DNA of 64,000 nucleotides, from positions 1-64,000 of the forward strand of contig NZ_JASHJX010000003.1 of assembly GCF_030732985.1 (NCBI RefSeq). Direction: 5' to 3'. The notes under the pieces are model-generated. The model was not told where the DNA came from. It saw only the letters and a program-made list of their open reading frames with translations, and did not search any database. Position numbers and translations under genes: made by a program. Positions within the stretch are counted from its first letter, which is position 1, and the number at the start of each line of letters is the position of its first letter. Source of the DNA: Nioella sp. MMSF_3534 (GTDB taxonomy: Bacteria; Pseudomonadota; Alphaproteobacteria; Rhodobacterales; Rhodobacteraceae). Shown here piece by piece: positions 1 through 8,470 of this stretch.

Positions 1-24
1 ACGCCTGAGGGCGCATCGCATGAA

Positions 25-51
25 AAACCCCGCCGGATGAGGGCGGGGTTT
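25..51 (-). terminator. Rho-independent terminator for the 78-1592 gene
   Basis: A 10-bp inverted repeat (arms 25-34 and 42-51, GC core CCCCGCC/GGCGGGG) lies just after the stop of the minus-strand gene. It is followed on the minus strand by a short T run. The plus-strand side also has TTT, so it may act in both directions. Confidence 0.75.
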
Positions 52-77
52 CTTGTGTCTGCTCGATTGTTTGGGGA

Positions 78-1592
78 TCAGCGAGAGGCGATCTGGATCG
101 CGGGCCGTCCGATCGGGCCATCGGAATTCAGCAGGCCCGCATAGGTGCCGTCCATCAGCAGATCCTGCAAGTCGACGGCGCGGCCATTCACGAAAGCGGT
201 GCGGCTGACCAGTCGGATGCCGTGACTGTAATCGGCATATTCGGCGCCATGCACGGTAGACAGCGGCTGGATCGGGTTGCCGCCGGGGCGGTGCCAGCCA
301 TAGATCGCCACGCGGCCCGGCGCGCTGGACAGGCGGTTGGTCAGCACGAGGTCCTTCTTGTGACCCGACACCAGCATCCCAAGCCGACCGCCCGCATTCT
401 GGCGCTGGCCTTCCACGGTGGCGTTGTGGCGCATGAAATAGGTGGTCGAGGACATCTGCGAGCCCGGCGTCATCGGCGAGGGCGACAGGCGCAGGTCGGC
501 CTGCGCATAGATCGCGTCCACCATGCGGGTGGTGGGCAGCATCATGTTGAACTCTTCCGCGATGCGCGCGGCGGCGGTCAGGCCAAGCGGCACGCGAACA
601 AAGTCGCTGTCGCTGCCGACAGCCAGATAGTCAGGCGTCACGCAGATGGTGACCTGGGCGCTGCGGCCATTGGGCAGGACACCGGTGAAGGTGACGGGGG
701 CCAGATCGCGCAGGAAGGCGGGGACATTGCCGCGCAGCACTTCGCGGGCAATCGCCGCGTCGCGGGTGGTGCCAGAGACGTTTTCAAGCGAGGCGATGAA
801 GGCCTGTCCGCCGGCAGCACTGCCCGCCCGGCGCGGAATCTCGCGCGACAGGCGGCGGGTGCAGGCATTGGCGCTGCGGTCGAAGGCGGGGCCAAGCGCG
901 GTGGGTTCGTCCGGGGTCAGCGCGGCGAGGGTCACGGTCTCGGTCGGATCGGTCGCGCGGGCCACAAAGGTCGGGCTTGGCGTTACATCCAGATCGGCGG
1001 GGCGCGCCGCAGGGCGCGGGCTGATGCTGGTGGCAAGCGGGGAGGCAACGGCCAGTTCGATGACGGGTTCCTCAGGAGCCGGATCGAAGGGGCGTTGTTC
1101 CGGGCGCAGCGAGGCCACGTTGGCGGGGTCGGTGAAACTGCGGGCAGCGGCGGCCAGCGCCACGATATGGGCGGGGCGCGGCACGGCCTCGACCGGCGGG
1201 CGGCCCGCGATGATGGTGGGGACGGGGTCCTGCGGGCGCGGCTCGATCACCGGATCGGCCAACACGTAGTCGCGGCCGGGTGCCATCGGCGGCAGCGCGG
1301 TCGGCATCAACCGTTCCGGTCCCTGATCGGCCCCGGCGATGGAGGCCCCCATGGTGTCGGTCACAGGCAGAGCGCCGAGGCTTGCCTGCGGGATCTCCAC
1401 GCGCGCCGGTTCCACGCCCAAAGTGGCGAGCCGGACCGCAGGTGCGATCTTGGTGACCGTGAGTGTCAGGATCGTCGCGCAGACAAGCGCAGAGGCCGCA
1501 AGCGTCGCAATGACGGCTGCGGGCGATTCCATGAACTCGGGTTTTCTGTCAACGGCCCGCTGTCCCAGCAGGTCAAAATATCTGTCCCTCAT
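78..1592 (-). CDS. Membrane-anchored conserved protein of unknown function
   Basis: A 504-residue protein whose family I do not recognise. A short cytoplasmic N-terminus (about 22 residues) is followed by one hydrophobic segment at about 25-50, so the rest is probably periplasmic. Residues about 50-240 are rich in Pro, Ala and Glu and look like a disordered linker. The C-terminal half (about 240-504) looks folded and contains a conserved-looking stretch around HGAEYADYSHGIRLV. It ends at a clear terminator and stands alone on its strand. Comparable stand-alone proteins occur in Rhodobacterales as hypotheticals. An extracytoplasmic role is inferred only from topology. Confidence 0.75.
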   Translation of the reverse strand: MRDRYFDLLGQRAVDRKPEFMESPAAVIATLAASALVCATILTLTVTKIAPAVRLATLGVEPARVEIPQASLGALPVTDTMGASIAGADQGPERLMPTALPPMAPGRDYVLADPVIEPRPQDPVPTIIAGRPPVEAVPRPAHIVALAAAARSFTDPANVASLRPEQRPFDPAPEEPVIELAVASPLATSISPRPAARPADLDVTPSPTFVARATDPTETVTLAALTPDEPTALGPAFDRSANACTRRLSREIPRRAGSAAGGQAFIASLENVSGTTRDAAIAREVLRGNVPAFLRDLAPVTFTGVLPNGRSAQVTICVTPDYLAVGSDSDFVRVPLGLTAAARIAEEFNMMLPTTRMVDAIYAQADLRLSPSPMTPGSQMSSTTYFMRHNATVEGQRQNAGGRLGMLVSGHKKDLVLTNRLSSAPGRVAIYGWHRPGGNPIQPLSTVHGAEYADYSHGIRLVSRTAFVNGRAVDLQDLLMDGTYAGLLNSDGPIGRPAIQIASR

Positions 1593-1738
1593 GGCAAAAG
1601 GGATACACTCACCCCCTTAACGAAACAAGAATGCCAGAGTGAATAAGGCAGGCCCGCCACATTTGCGGCGGAAATCTGCCGTTTTGCTGCGGGTGCGAGC
1701 GAATTTCTGCGCGTGCGAAATGGGCCGGTGATTGCCGT

Positions 1739-2473
1739 TCAGATGCTGGTCTTCTTGAAAACCATCTCGGGCACTGCGCAGATGATCGACATCACGAGCC
1801 ACCAGATCGGCCGTACATATATGATATTACGTTGTTTTTTTACGGCCTTTACAATGGCGCCGGCGACTTCGTCGGGCTCTGCCGTCAGCTTTGCGGGAAG
1901 GTCCAGATGGGCGGTCATGGCGGTGTTCACGAAGCCCGGTTTCACCGTCACCACATGCACGTTTTTCTGGGCCAGCCGGTTGCGAAGCCCCGACAGGAAG
2001 GCGGTGAAGCCCGCCTTGGCCGATCCGTAGACATAGTTCGATGCGCGCCCACGGTCACCCGCGACGGAACTGATTCCCACCAATGTGCCCGAACCCCGGT
2101 TAACAAACCGTTCCGCCAGCACCCCGAAGAGGATCGCGGGGCCTTCGAAATTCGACCGCAGAACCGCAACTGCCCTGGCCGGGTCCTTCTCGTTCTCTTC
2201 CTGCTCACCCATTGTGCCCACAGCGCAAATGGCGATGCCGGGCAGGGCGGGCAGACCGTCGATGAACGCCGCGTGCCCCGCCACATCCAGCGCGTTGAAT
2301 TCATGCAAGGTGACCTCGACCGAATAGCGGGTTTCGAGATCGGCCTTGTCCGGGCCAAGGCTGTCGGCATCGCGGGCGGCCAACTGAATGGGGTGACCAA
2401 GCGCGGCAAAAGCGCGGGCGGTGGCGCGGGCCATATCGGACCGGGCGCCGAGGATCAGGACGGGCAAATTCAC
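1739..2473 (-). CDS. SDR-family oxidoreductase, DprE2-like (polyprenyl-phospho-2-keto-ribose reductase)
   Basis: A 244-residue short-chain dehydrogenase. Position 2473 is chosen as a GTG start because it overlaps the upstream stop as GTGA; longer frames add an arginine-rich shadow. Near the N-terminus is a nucleotide-binding segment, LILGARSDMA. The active-site Ser lies in GISSVAG and the YxxxK motif is YGSAK. A hydrophobic C-terminal segment (IWWLVMSIICAVPEMVF) suggests membrane association. In mycobacteria DprE2 reduces the keto intermediate made by DprE1, completing ribose-to-arabinose epimerisation on the lipid carrier. The assignment rests on the DprE1-like partner; the exact polyprenol and sugar are inferred. 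Confidence 0.8.
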   Translation of the reverse strand: MNLPVLILGARSDMARATARAFAALGHPIQLAARDADSLGPDKADLETRYSVEVTLHEFNALDVAGHAAFIDGLPALPGIAICAVGTMGEQEENEKDPARAVAVLRSNFEGPAILFGVLAERFVNRGSGTLVGISSVAGDRGRASNYVYGSAKAGFTAFLSGLRNRLAQKNVHVVTVKPGFVNTAMTAHLDLPAKLTAEPDEVAGAIVKAVKKQRNIIYVRPIWWLVMSIICAVPEMVFKKTSI

Positions 2474-3792
2474 AGGTGAAGCCTTTCGGATTGGGCCGAG
2501 GCAAAGGCATCGGCAAGGCCGTTTTCCCTGCGCCATTGTGCAAATGCTGCGGCGCGGGGGTCGGCGGTGGTAAAGGTGTCAGCAGGAACGCGGCTGTCCT
2601 TGGCGAGGTAGAAGCGCCCGCCGTGATCCAGCGTGATCGCGTCCAGTTCCGGCATCAGGGCGATGGCGCGGGCATGGCGCGGGAAGTCGAGCGCCAGCGT
2701 GTAGCCCTCCATCGGGAAGGAAAAGGGGCTGTCCTGCGGGCCGAAGCGTTTCAGGACCGACAGGAAGGACGCTTGCCCGGACTCGGAAATCGCCGACATG
2801 AGCCGGTGCAGCCCCTCGCGGGCGCTGTCCTGCGGCAGCACGCACTGGAACTGCATGAACCCCTTGCGGCCATAAAGCCGGTTCCACTTCAGGATCGCGT
2901 CGAGCGGGTAGAAATACCCGTCCCAATCGACGATCTGCTGGCCCTCCTGCCGCGATCCGTTCCAGAAATAGAGCGCGTTGAAGGCCCGCACAGAAAGCGG
3001 ATTGAGCGCAAAGCCCGGCGCGTTCATCGGGAAGGTCTTCTTGCGGCGTCGGGGGGCTTTGAACGGCGTGGCGCGGTAGCGCGGGGGCACCTCGCCCGGT
3101 TCCGCATGTTCCCCCAGCATCACCAGCGACCGGCCAAGCGCCGCGCCCTTGGCGGCGCAGTCGATCCAGGCGACGGAATAGGTGGCGGCCATGCTGTCTT
3201 CAAATGCTGTGATCGCCTCATCAAGATTTGCCGCCGGGATCATCGTCTGACGGATCCAGCCGGATTTCACCGATCTTAGACGGATCGCACAGCGCAGGAT
3301 AATGCCGGTCAGGCCCATGCCGCCGATGGTCCAGCCAAAAAGCTCGGCGTTTTCATCGTGCGAGCAGCGGGTCACCGCCCCGTCCGGCCCCATCAGGTCG
3401 ATCCAGTCCACACAGGCGCGAAAGCTGCCCTCGACATGGTGGTTCTTGCCATGAACATCCGCCGCAATGGCGCCGCCCAGGGTGATCAGCTTGGTGCCCG
3501 GCGTGACCATGGGAAACCAGCCGCGCGGAAGGAAGCTGTCGATCACGTCAGAGAGCATCACACCCGCCTCTGCCACCAATTGCCCGGTGGCGGCGTTGAA
3601 AGACAGCATCCGGTCAAAGCCGCGCATGTCGAGCGTCCGGGCCGCGCCGATGGCGCTGTCGCCATAGGACCGCCCGTTGCCCCGCGCGACGGCGCGGCCC
3701 TCGGCGATCTGCGCGGCCACCTCTGCCTCCGTTCGCGGGGCGGTCAGTTGTGTCGTGCGTTTCGGAAAGTTGCCCCAACCGGAAAGCTGCAT
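2470..3792 (-). CDS. FAD-binding oxidase, DprE1-like (polyprenyl-phospho-ribose 2-oxidase)
   Basis: A 440-residue VAO-type flavoprotein. The FAD-binding segment RGNGRSYGDSA (about residues 37-48), the DVHGKNHH motif (about 112-119) and the C-terminal FYLAKDSR, which carries the DprE1 catalytic lysine, all match the mycobacterial enzyme. DprE1 oxidises C2 of decaprenyl-phospho-ribose. At the position of the mycobacterial cysteine targeted by benzothiazinones (GWNICVDFP) this protein reads GYTLALDFP, so alanine replaces cysteine. It lies between the GtrA-like gene (8 bp away) and the DprE2-like gene (4-bp overlap), clearly in one operon. A generic sugar-lactone oxidase is less likely given the four-gene order. 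Confidence 0.85.
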   Translation of the reverse strand: MQLSGWGNFPKRTTQLTAPRTEAEVAAQIAEGRAVARGNGRSYGDSAIGAARTLDMRGFDRMLSFNAATGQLVAEAGVMLSDVIDSFLPRGWFPMVTPGTKLITLGGAIAADVHGKNHHVEGSFRACVDWIDLMGPDGAVTRCSHDENAELFGWTIGGMGLTGIILRCAIRLRSVKSGWIRQTMIPAANLDEAITAFEDSMAATYSVAWIDCAAKGAALGRSLVMLGEHAEPGEVPPRYRATPFKAPRRRKKTFPMNAPGFALNPLSVRAFNALYFWNGSRQEGQQIVDWDGYFYPLDAILKWNRLYGRKGFMQFQCVLPQDSAREGLHRLMSAISESGQASFLSVLKRFGPQDSPFSFPMEGYTLALDFPRHARAIALMPELDAITLDHGGRFYLAKDSRVPADTFTTADPRAAAFAQWRRENGLADAFASAQSERLHL

Positions 3793-3800
3793 TACACCCC

Positions 3801-4217
3801 CTAAGCCTGCAACCGGTCGTCGGTGAAGACGAAGCGCCGGTCGAGCATGTATTTGGTCACGTAGCCCACCATAAGCCCCAGGATGGCCCCCAGTTCGCGC
3901 ATCAGGTCGGTGCCCCAGATCAGCCAGAAGGCGGTTTCGGACCCCCAGAAGATACAGGTCGTGACCAGCCCCATGGCGGTATAGAGCGCGAATTTGCGGC
4001 TATGGGCTTTTACTCCGGTGGACTGGTCGAAGAAGATCCAGCGCTTGTCGAGCACGTATTTCACCACCAGCCCGACCAGCGTTCCCGCGGCGACGGCCAT
4101 GGCGAACACGGGCCCGCTGTCACCGAAGGACAGAACGATCCGCTGCGTGCCCAGATTGGTCACGGTTGCGATCACGGCAAAAAGGCCGTAGCGCAGGGCC
4201 AGGGTGGTCGGGCTCAT
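3801..4217 (-). CDS. GtrA-family small membrane protein
   Basis: A 138-residue protein with four predicted hydrophobic helices and the GtrA-family pattern (RYGLFAVIATVTNLG near the N-terminus, VVKYVLDKRW before the third helix, KYMLDRRFVF near the C-terminus). GtrA proteins are associated with polyprenyl-linked sugars; the mycobacterial homologue Rv3789 lies directly before dprE1. Its start overlaps the UbiA-like stop by 4 bp (ATGA), implying translational coupling. A role in moving or presenting a polyprenyl-phospho-pentose is inferred from context. Confidence 0.85.
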   Translation of the reverse strand: MSPTTLALRYGLFAVIATVTNLGTQRIVLSFGDSGPVFAMAVAAGTLVGLVVKYVLDKRWIFFDQSTGVKAHSRKFALYTAMGLVTTCIFWGSETAFWLIWGTDLMRELGAILGLMVGYVTKYMLDRRFVFTDDRLQA

Positions 4218-5749
4218 AGGAACAGCGCCCCCGCCGCCAGCGCCAGCATGGCCAGGAATGTCGCCTGGCTGGTGCGGTCCGTTACCGCGAAGACCATGGG
4301 GTCATCATCCATCTTGCCCCTGTGGGTGACGAACACCATTCGCGTGACCCAGAAGAGCAGCAGCCCGCACACCCCCCACAAATAGGTGGGCGACATGTAG
4401 TTTTCCCGGATATCGGGCGTGTTGATATAAAGTGCCAGAACCAGCACCGACAAAAGGCCCGAGCTGGTGGCGATCTGGGTGATGATCGGCAGATCCTCCA
4501 GCCCATAGCCCCGGCCCGCGGCCTTTTCCTGCCCGGTCGATTTCAGATGCACCAGTTCCGCCTGCCGTTTGACGGCAGCGAGCGAGAAGAAGAAGAACAT
4601 CGAAAAGGCCAGCAGCCACAGGGAAAGCGGAATGCCGGTGGCGACGCCGCCTGCCACGATGCGCAACGTATAAAGGCCCGCCAGTACGCAGATATCGACG
4701 ATCACCTTGCGTTTGAGCCAGAGCGAATAGCTCATCGTCATCAGGAAGTAGAAGGCAATCACACCCAGGAAGGTCGCACTCAATGTCGCGGCGGTGCCAA
4801 GACCCAACAGCAGTAAGACGGGGAACAGCACAGTCCCGTGTGGCACCTGCAACCGGCCAGAGGCCATCGGGCGGCGACGCTTCCGGGCATGCGCCCGGTC
4901 CGGGCCAAGGTCCAGCAGGTCGTTCAGCACATAGCCGGAAGAGGCCACAAACCCGAAAGCGACGAAGGCCAGCAGGCATTGCAGAAAGCTTGCCAGCCCA
5001 AGCGACTGGCTGGCCATGACCGGAATGAAGACAAGAACGTTCTTCAGCCACTGATGCAGGCGCATGGCCTTGAGGATCGGGATGATAAAGGGCTCGGGCG
5101 GGCTCAGATGGGTGACATCGGCGTTCACCTCGGCCACCTTGGCGCGGAAACCGCCCGTCGCGCCCACTGTCACGGCGGCCTTGGCGCGCGACCAGACTTT
5201 CAAATCCGCATGACTGTCGCCGACATAGATATATCCGCCGGGGCCATAGTGGTTGTCCAGGAACTCGGCCTTGCGCTCGGCCTTCAGGTTGTTGCCCGGC
5301 TCGGTCCCGAAGACCTCGTCAAAAAGGCCCAGATGCGCGGCGATCTTGTCAGCGAGGATCTGGTCGGAGGCCGTCACCAGCGCAGTCTTTCCCCCCTCGG
5401 CCCGCCACGCTTCGATATGGGCGATGACCTCGGCATTATAGGGCAGGCGGGCGATGTCAGGGCTTGCGGTTTCGGCCAGCGCGCGTTTCAGCTCGGGGAT
5501 GCCTTGCGACAGGGCGCTGGCGGCGATCAGCGGAGTACGCCAGTTGCGCGCGGCACTGGCCCAGAAACATTCGAACAGCATGTCGGACCGCAAAAGGGTC
5601 CCGTCCAGGTCGACGACCAGAACGCTGTCTTTGGTGCCGGAATCGCGCATCTTCCCGTTCATCTTCCCGGCTTGGGGCCTGCCTTTAAGTCCCCGTGCCG
5701 TGCTGCTCTGCGTTTCGTTGAATTTTATAAGGCTTGCAAAAGCTTGCAT
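4214..5749 (-). CDS. HAD phosphatase-UbiA prenyltransferase fusion (polyprenyl-phosphate phosphoribosyltransferase-like)
   Basis: A 511-residue two-domain protein. Residues about 40-220 are a HAD domain with nucleophile motif VVDLDGTLL. Residues about 225-511 are a multi-helix UbiA domain with NDLLDLGPD (an NDxxDxxxD motif) and DICVLAGLYTLRIVAG, close to mycobacterial DPPR synthase Rv3806c. In mycobacteria a separate phosphatase (Rv3807c) is thought to remove the 5-phosphate; the fused HAD domain could do that here, which is inference. It heads the minus-strand operon. No good ribosome site precedes the first ATG. Internal ATGs at about 5662 and 5650 follow GGGAAG and may be the true start. 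Confidence 0.82.
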   Translation of the reverse strand: MQAFASLIKFNETQSSTARGLKGRPQAGKMNGKMRDSGTKDSVLVVDLDGTLLRSDMLFECFWASAARNWRTPLIAASALSQGIPELKRALAETASPDIARLPYNAEVIAHIEAWRAEGGKTALVTASDQILADKIAAHLGLFDEVFGTEPGNNLKAERKAEFLDNHYGPGGYIYVGDSHADLKVWSRAKAAVTVGATGGFRAKVAEVNADVTHLSPPEPFIIPILKAMRLHQWLKNVLVFIPVMASQSLGLASFLQCLLAFVAFGFVASSGYVLNDLLDLGPDRAHARKRRRPMASGRLQVPHGTVLFPVLLLLGLGTAATLSATFLGVIAFYFLMTMSYSLWLKRKVIVDICVLAGLYTLRIVAGGVATGIPLSLWLLAFSMFFFFSLAAVKRQAELVHLKSTGQEKAAGRGYGLEDLPIITQIATSSGLLSVLVLALYINTPDIRENYMSPTYLWGVCGLLLFWVTRMVFVTHRGKMDDDPMVFAVTDRTSQATFLAMLALAAGALFL

Positions 5750-5876
5750 AGGGTTAAGGCATTGGCCAGCCGTTTCTGTGGTTTTCTTTGGAAAGCTTGG
5801 GGCAAGACGGTCGACAGCCGGGGGGCGAATTGGCTAGGGTTTGACCTGTATTTCAATCATAAACCGGTCTGCTGCC

Positions 5877-6956
5877 ATGAAAATTCCGTTTTTGTCTTCG
5901 CTGCCCGGGGTTGCCATGACCCTGGCACTGTCTGTCAGCCCGCTGGCGCTTGCCGCTCAAACTGCGCCGGAAAATGCCGCCGCGCTGTGCGCCGAGACGG
6001 CTGGAGTGCCAAATGCCGGGGTGCCGGTCAGCCCTGAAGCACAGGACGTGCTGGAGGCCGCCCTGGCCGAAGCCACGCCTCATTGCGAGCAGGCACTGTC
6101 CGAAGGCAGCGAGGATCCGGTCGTTTTGTTCCATATCGGCGCGATCCGGCAGGCCGATGGCGATCATGAAGAGGCGGTTGCAGCCTTTGAAGCCGCCGCC
6201 GCCGCCGGTCTGGCCGCCGCGAATACCAAGCTTGGCGACTATCATCTCTTCGGGATCGGCCCGTTGCGGCGCGATGCCGATACGGCGGCGGAATATTTCG
6301 CTGCTGCCGCCGAAGGGGGCGATCCGGCGGGACAAATGACACTTGGCCTCTTGCACCGGATCGGGGCAGGTGTGCCCCGCGATACGGGCCGTATGGTGGA
6401 ACTGATGCGCACCGCGGCGGATGGGGGCTATCACTTCGCCCAGTACCGGCTTGGCCAGACCTATCTGACCGGCGACGGCATTCCGGGCGGCGAGGATGCC
6501 TCGCTTGGCATCCCCGACAGGGACGAGGCAGCGCGTTACCTGTCCATGGCCGCCGAGCAGGGCAATATCGAGGCGGTGCTGGATCTGGCGCGGATCTATT
6601 CCGAGCTTGACGGTCCCGGCACCGGCGACGCAGACCAGCAATTCCGCTGGACTGAACGCGCGGTCGAAGCCGGTCTGCCCGATGCCATCGCGGCGCTTGG
6701 CTTCCTCTATGAACGCGGGCGCGGGGTCGAGGCCGACCCGGAACAGGCGGCGGCGCTATACGTACAGGCGCTGGAAACCGGCGATGTGGACATGGACGAT
6801 CTGCGCGGGCGGATCGGCGGCTATGAACCGCCCTGGGACCGGGCCACTGCCATTGCCTTCCAGGTGATCCTGCAGGAACGCGGTCTGTATCGGGGCGCGC
6901 TGGATGGCATCATCGGCCCGATGTCGCGGGCCGCTGCGGCTGCATTGGACGACTAG
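5877..6956 (+). CDS. Secreted Sel1/TPR-repeat protein with C-terminal peptidoglycan-binding-like segment
   Basis: A 359-residue exported protein. The ATG at 5877 gives a clean signal peptide (MKIPFLSS then a hydrophobic core ending ALAAQ); an upstream start would precede this with a polar extension. Residues about 60-300 hold Sel1-like repeats (for example GDYHLFGIGPLRRDADTAAE and GFLYERGRGVEADPEQA). The C-terminus, RGLYRGALDGIIGPMSRAAA, resembles a PG_binding_1 module. Sel1 proteins act as scaffolds, often in the envelope. Its specific partner is unknown. It is transcribed divergently from the DprE-like operon. Confidence 0.85.
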   Translation: MKIPFLSSLPGVAMTLALSVSPLALAAQTAPENAAALCAETAGVPNAGVPVSPEAQDVLEAALAEATPHCEQALSEGSEDPVVLFHIGAIRQADGDHEEAVAAFEAAAAAGLAAANTKLGDYHLFGIGPLRRDADTAAEYFAAAAEGGDPAGQMTLGLLHRIGAGVPRDTGRMVELMRTAADGGYHFAQYRLGQTYLTGDGIPGGEDASLGIPDRDEAARYLSMAAEQGNIEAVLDLARIYSELDGPGTGDADQQFRWTERAVEAGLPDAIAALGFLYERGRGVEADPEQAAALYVQALETGDVDMDDLRGRIGGYEPPWDRATAIAFQVILQERGLYRGALDGIIGPMSRAAAAALDD

Positions 6957-7246
6957 CGGCTGATCTCGACGCTTTGACGCAATTCACCGCTCTCCCGGTC
7001 GAAAATCAGGATGCGGTCGTCATCTGTCACGACGGCAAACCAGCCCTCGCCCATGGTGATGGCACTGGCTCTGACACCCTCGGGCAACGTCACCTGATCG
7101 GGCAGGGTCACACCATCGCCGCCCGGGAAACGGGTGACAAAGGTGATCACGACCGCTATCAGCCCGACAATCATCACCACCGTCAGGACCGTCACGAGGA
7201 TGCGCAGCACCCTCAGGTTCAGCGGGTCCTTGTCGTCTTCTGTCAT
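6953..7246 (-). CDS. Small single-pass membrane protein, DUF6476-like
   Basis: A 97-residue protein: a short charged N-terminus (MTEDDKDPLNLR), one hydrophobic helix (about residues 15-40) and a periplasmic tail containing FAVVTDDDRILIFDRESGEL. The ATG at 7246 is preferred because AGGA lies about 8 bases upstream; an ATG at 7261 would overlap the divergent rluA-type start. It fits a short family common in Rhodobacterales (DUF6476). It is convergent with the Sel1 gene, overlapping its end by 4 bp. Function unknown. Confidence 0.7.
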   Translation of the reverse strand: MTEDDKDPLNLRVLRILVTVLTVVMIVGLIAVVITFVTRFPGGDGVTLPDQVTLPEGVRASAITMGEGWFAVVTDDDRILIFDRESGELRQSVEISR

Positions 7247-7259
7247 CGGAGCGTCCTGC

Positions 7260-8294
7260 ATGTCCGGCCTTTCGTCCAAGATCGTCTCGGTCCGTATCGG
7301 CCCGGACCCTGCGCCGCGCCTTGATAAGGCACTGGCCCGCGATGTGCCAGAGGACGCGTCGCTCAGCCGGTCGCGGCTGGCGAAACTGATTGCGGACGGC
7401 ATGGTGCGGGTGAATGGCACGGTGGTGACGGATGCGAAGGCGAAGCTGGTCGAGGATGATCTGGTCGAGATCACGGTCGAAGAGGCCGCCGATGTGGCGA
7501 CTATGCCAGAGGATATCCCGCTGGAGATACTCTATGAGGACGACGATCTGATCGTGGTGAACAAGCCTGTTGGCATGGTGGTCCATCCCGCCCCCGGTAC
7601 GCCATCGGGCACGCTGGTTAATGCTCTGTTGCATCATTTCGGCGGCAACCTCTCTGGCGTGGGCGGCGAAAAGCGGCCCGGTATCGTGCACCGGATCGAC
7701 AAGGACACGTCGGGCCTGCTGGTCGTGGCGAAATCCGACCGCGCCCATCACGGGCTGGCGGCGCAATTCGAGAAACACACGGTCGACCGGCATTATCTGG
7801 CGATCTGCCACGGGGAACCTGACGCGTCCGACCCCCGACTGCGCGGCGTGCGGGGCACCAGTTTCGAGCCGGGTGGTATCCTGAAGATCACCACGCAACT
7901 CGCCCGCCACAAGACCGACAGGCAACGGCAGGCGGTGCTGTTTTCCGGTGGCCGCCACGCGGTGACGCGGGCGCGGGTCGAGGAAGGGTTCGGCGCTGTG
8001 GCTCTGATCAACTGCTGGCTGGAAACCGGCCGCACCCACCAGATTCGCGTGCATCTTGCCCATGCCGGCCACGCCCTGATCGGGGACCAGACCTATGGCG
8101 GGCGGCGCAAGGTGGCCCCGAAGGTGATGGGCGAGGCGCTGGCAGCAGAGCTGAACAGCTTTCCCCGACAGGCCCTGCACGCCGCAACGCTTGGCTTTGT
8201 GCATCCGGTCAGCGGGGAATACCTCAGCTTCGAGGCACCACTGCCAGAGGATATGGCGACAATCCTCGAGAAATGCCGCGAAACTGCCGGTTAA
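7260..8294 (+). CDS. RluA-family 23S rRNA pseudouridine synthase
   Basis: A 344-residue protein. An N-terminal S4 domain (about 20-85, SLSRSRLAKLIADGMVRVNG) precedes the PsuI_RluA catalytic domain with the RIDKDTSG motif carrying the catalytic Asp. GRTHQIRVHLAHAGHALIGD is the conserved C-terminal signature. RluD-type enzymes modify 23S rRNA helix 69; RluC types act at other sites, and the S4 domain does not decide between them. GGAG lies about 8 bases before the ATG. Its start region abuts that of the divergent DUF6476-like gene. Confidence 0.93.
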   Translation: MSGLSSKIVSVRIGPDPAPRLDKALARDVPEDASLSRSRLAKLIADGMVRVNGTVVTDAKAKLVEDDLVEITVEEAADVATMPEDIPLEILYEDDDLIVVNKPVGMVVHPAPGTPSGTLVNALLHHFGGNLSGVGGEKRPGIVHRIDKDTSGLLVVAKSDRAHHGLAAQFEKHTVDRHYLAICHGEPDASDPRLRGVRGTSFEPGGILKITTQLARHKTDRQRQAVLFSGGRHAVTRARVEEGFGAVALINCWLETGRTHQIRVHLAHAGHALIGDQTYGGRRKVAPKVMGEALAAELNSFPRQALHAATLGFVHPVSGEYLSFEAPLPEDMATILEKCRETAG

Positions 8295-8386
8295 ACTGTG
8301 CGCAATTGCACGTGAGATCACTGTAACATGCATTGCGGTGCGTGATCGTGGTGCGATATGGTCTTCAAGAAATCAATGGCGGGCCT

Positions 8387-8416
8387 CTTGAAACGGTCCG
8401 TTAACGCTCCCATCTC
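8387..8416 (+). promoter_or_regulatory. Sigma-32 (RpoH) promoter upstream of rpoH
   Basis: CTTGAAAC at 8387-8394 and CCCATCTC at 8409-8416, separated by 14 bp, fit the E. coli sigma-32 consensus (CTTGAAA, 11-16 bp, CCCATnT) without a mismatch. It lies 31-55 bp upstream of the two candidate rpoH starts, suggesting that RpoH drives its own transcription. Confidence 0.75.
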
Positions 8417-8470
8417 TAGCTAAGTTAATCAGATTTACATCTGAGGATGTCGAACAGGGGATCCGAAAAC

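Noticed and set aside
222-1646. 474-residue plus-strand frame
   Set aside because: Antisense shadow of the membrane-anchored protein; Arg/Gly/His-rich composition, no ribosome site, no domain.
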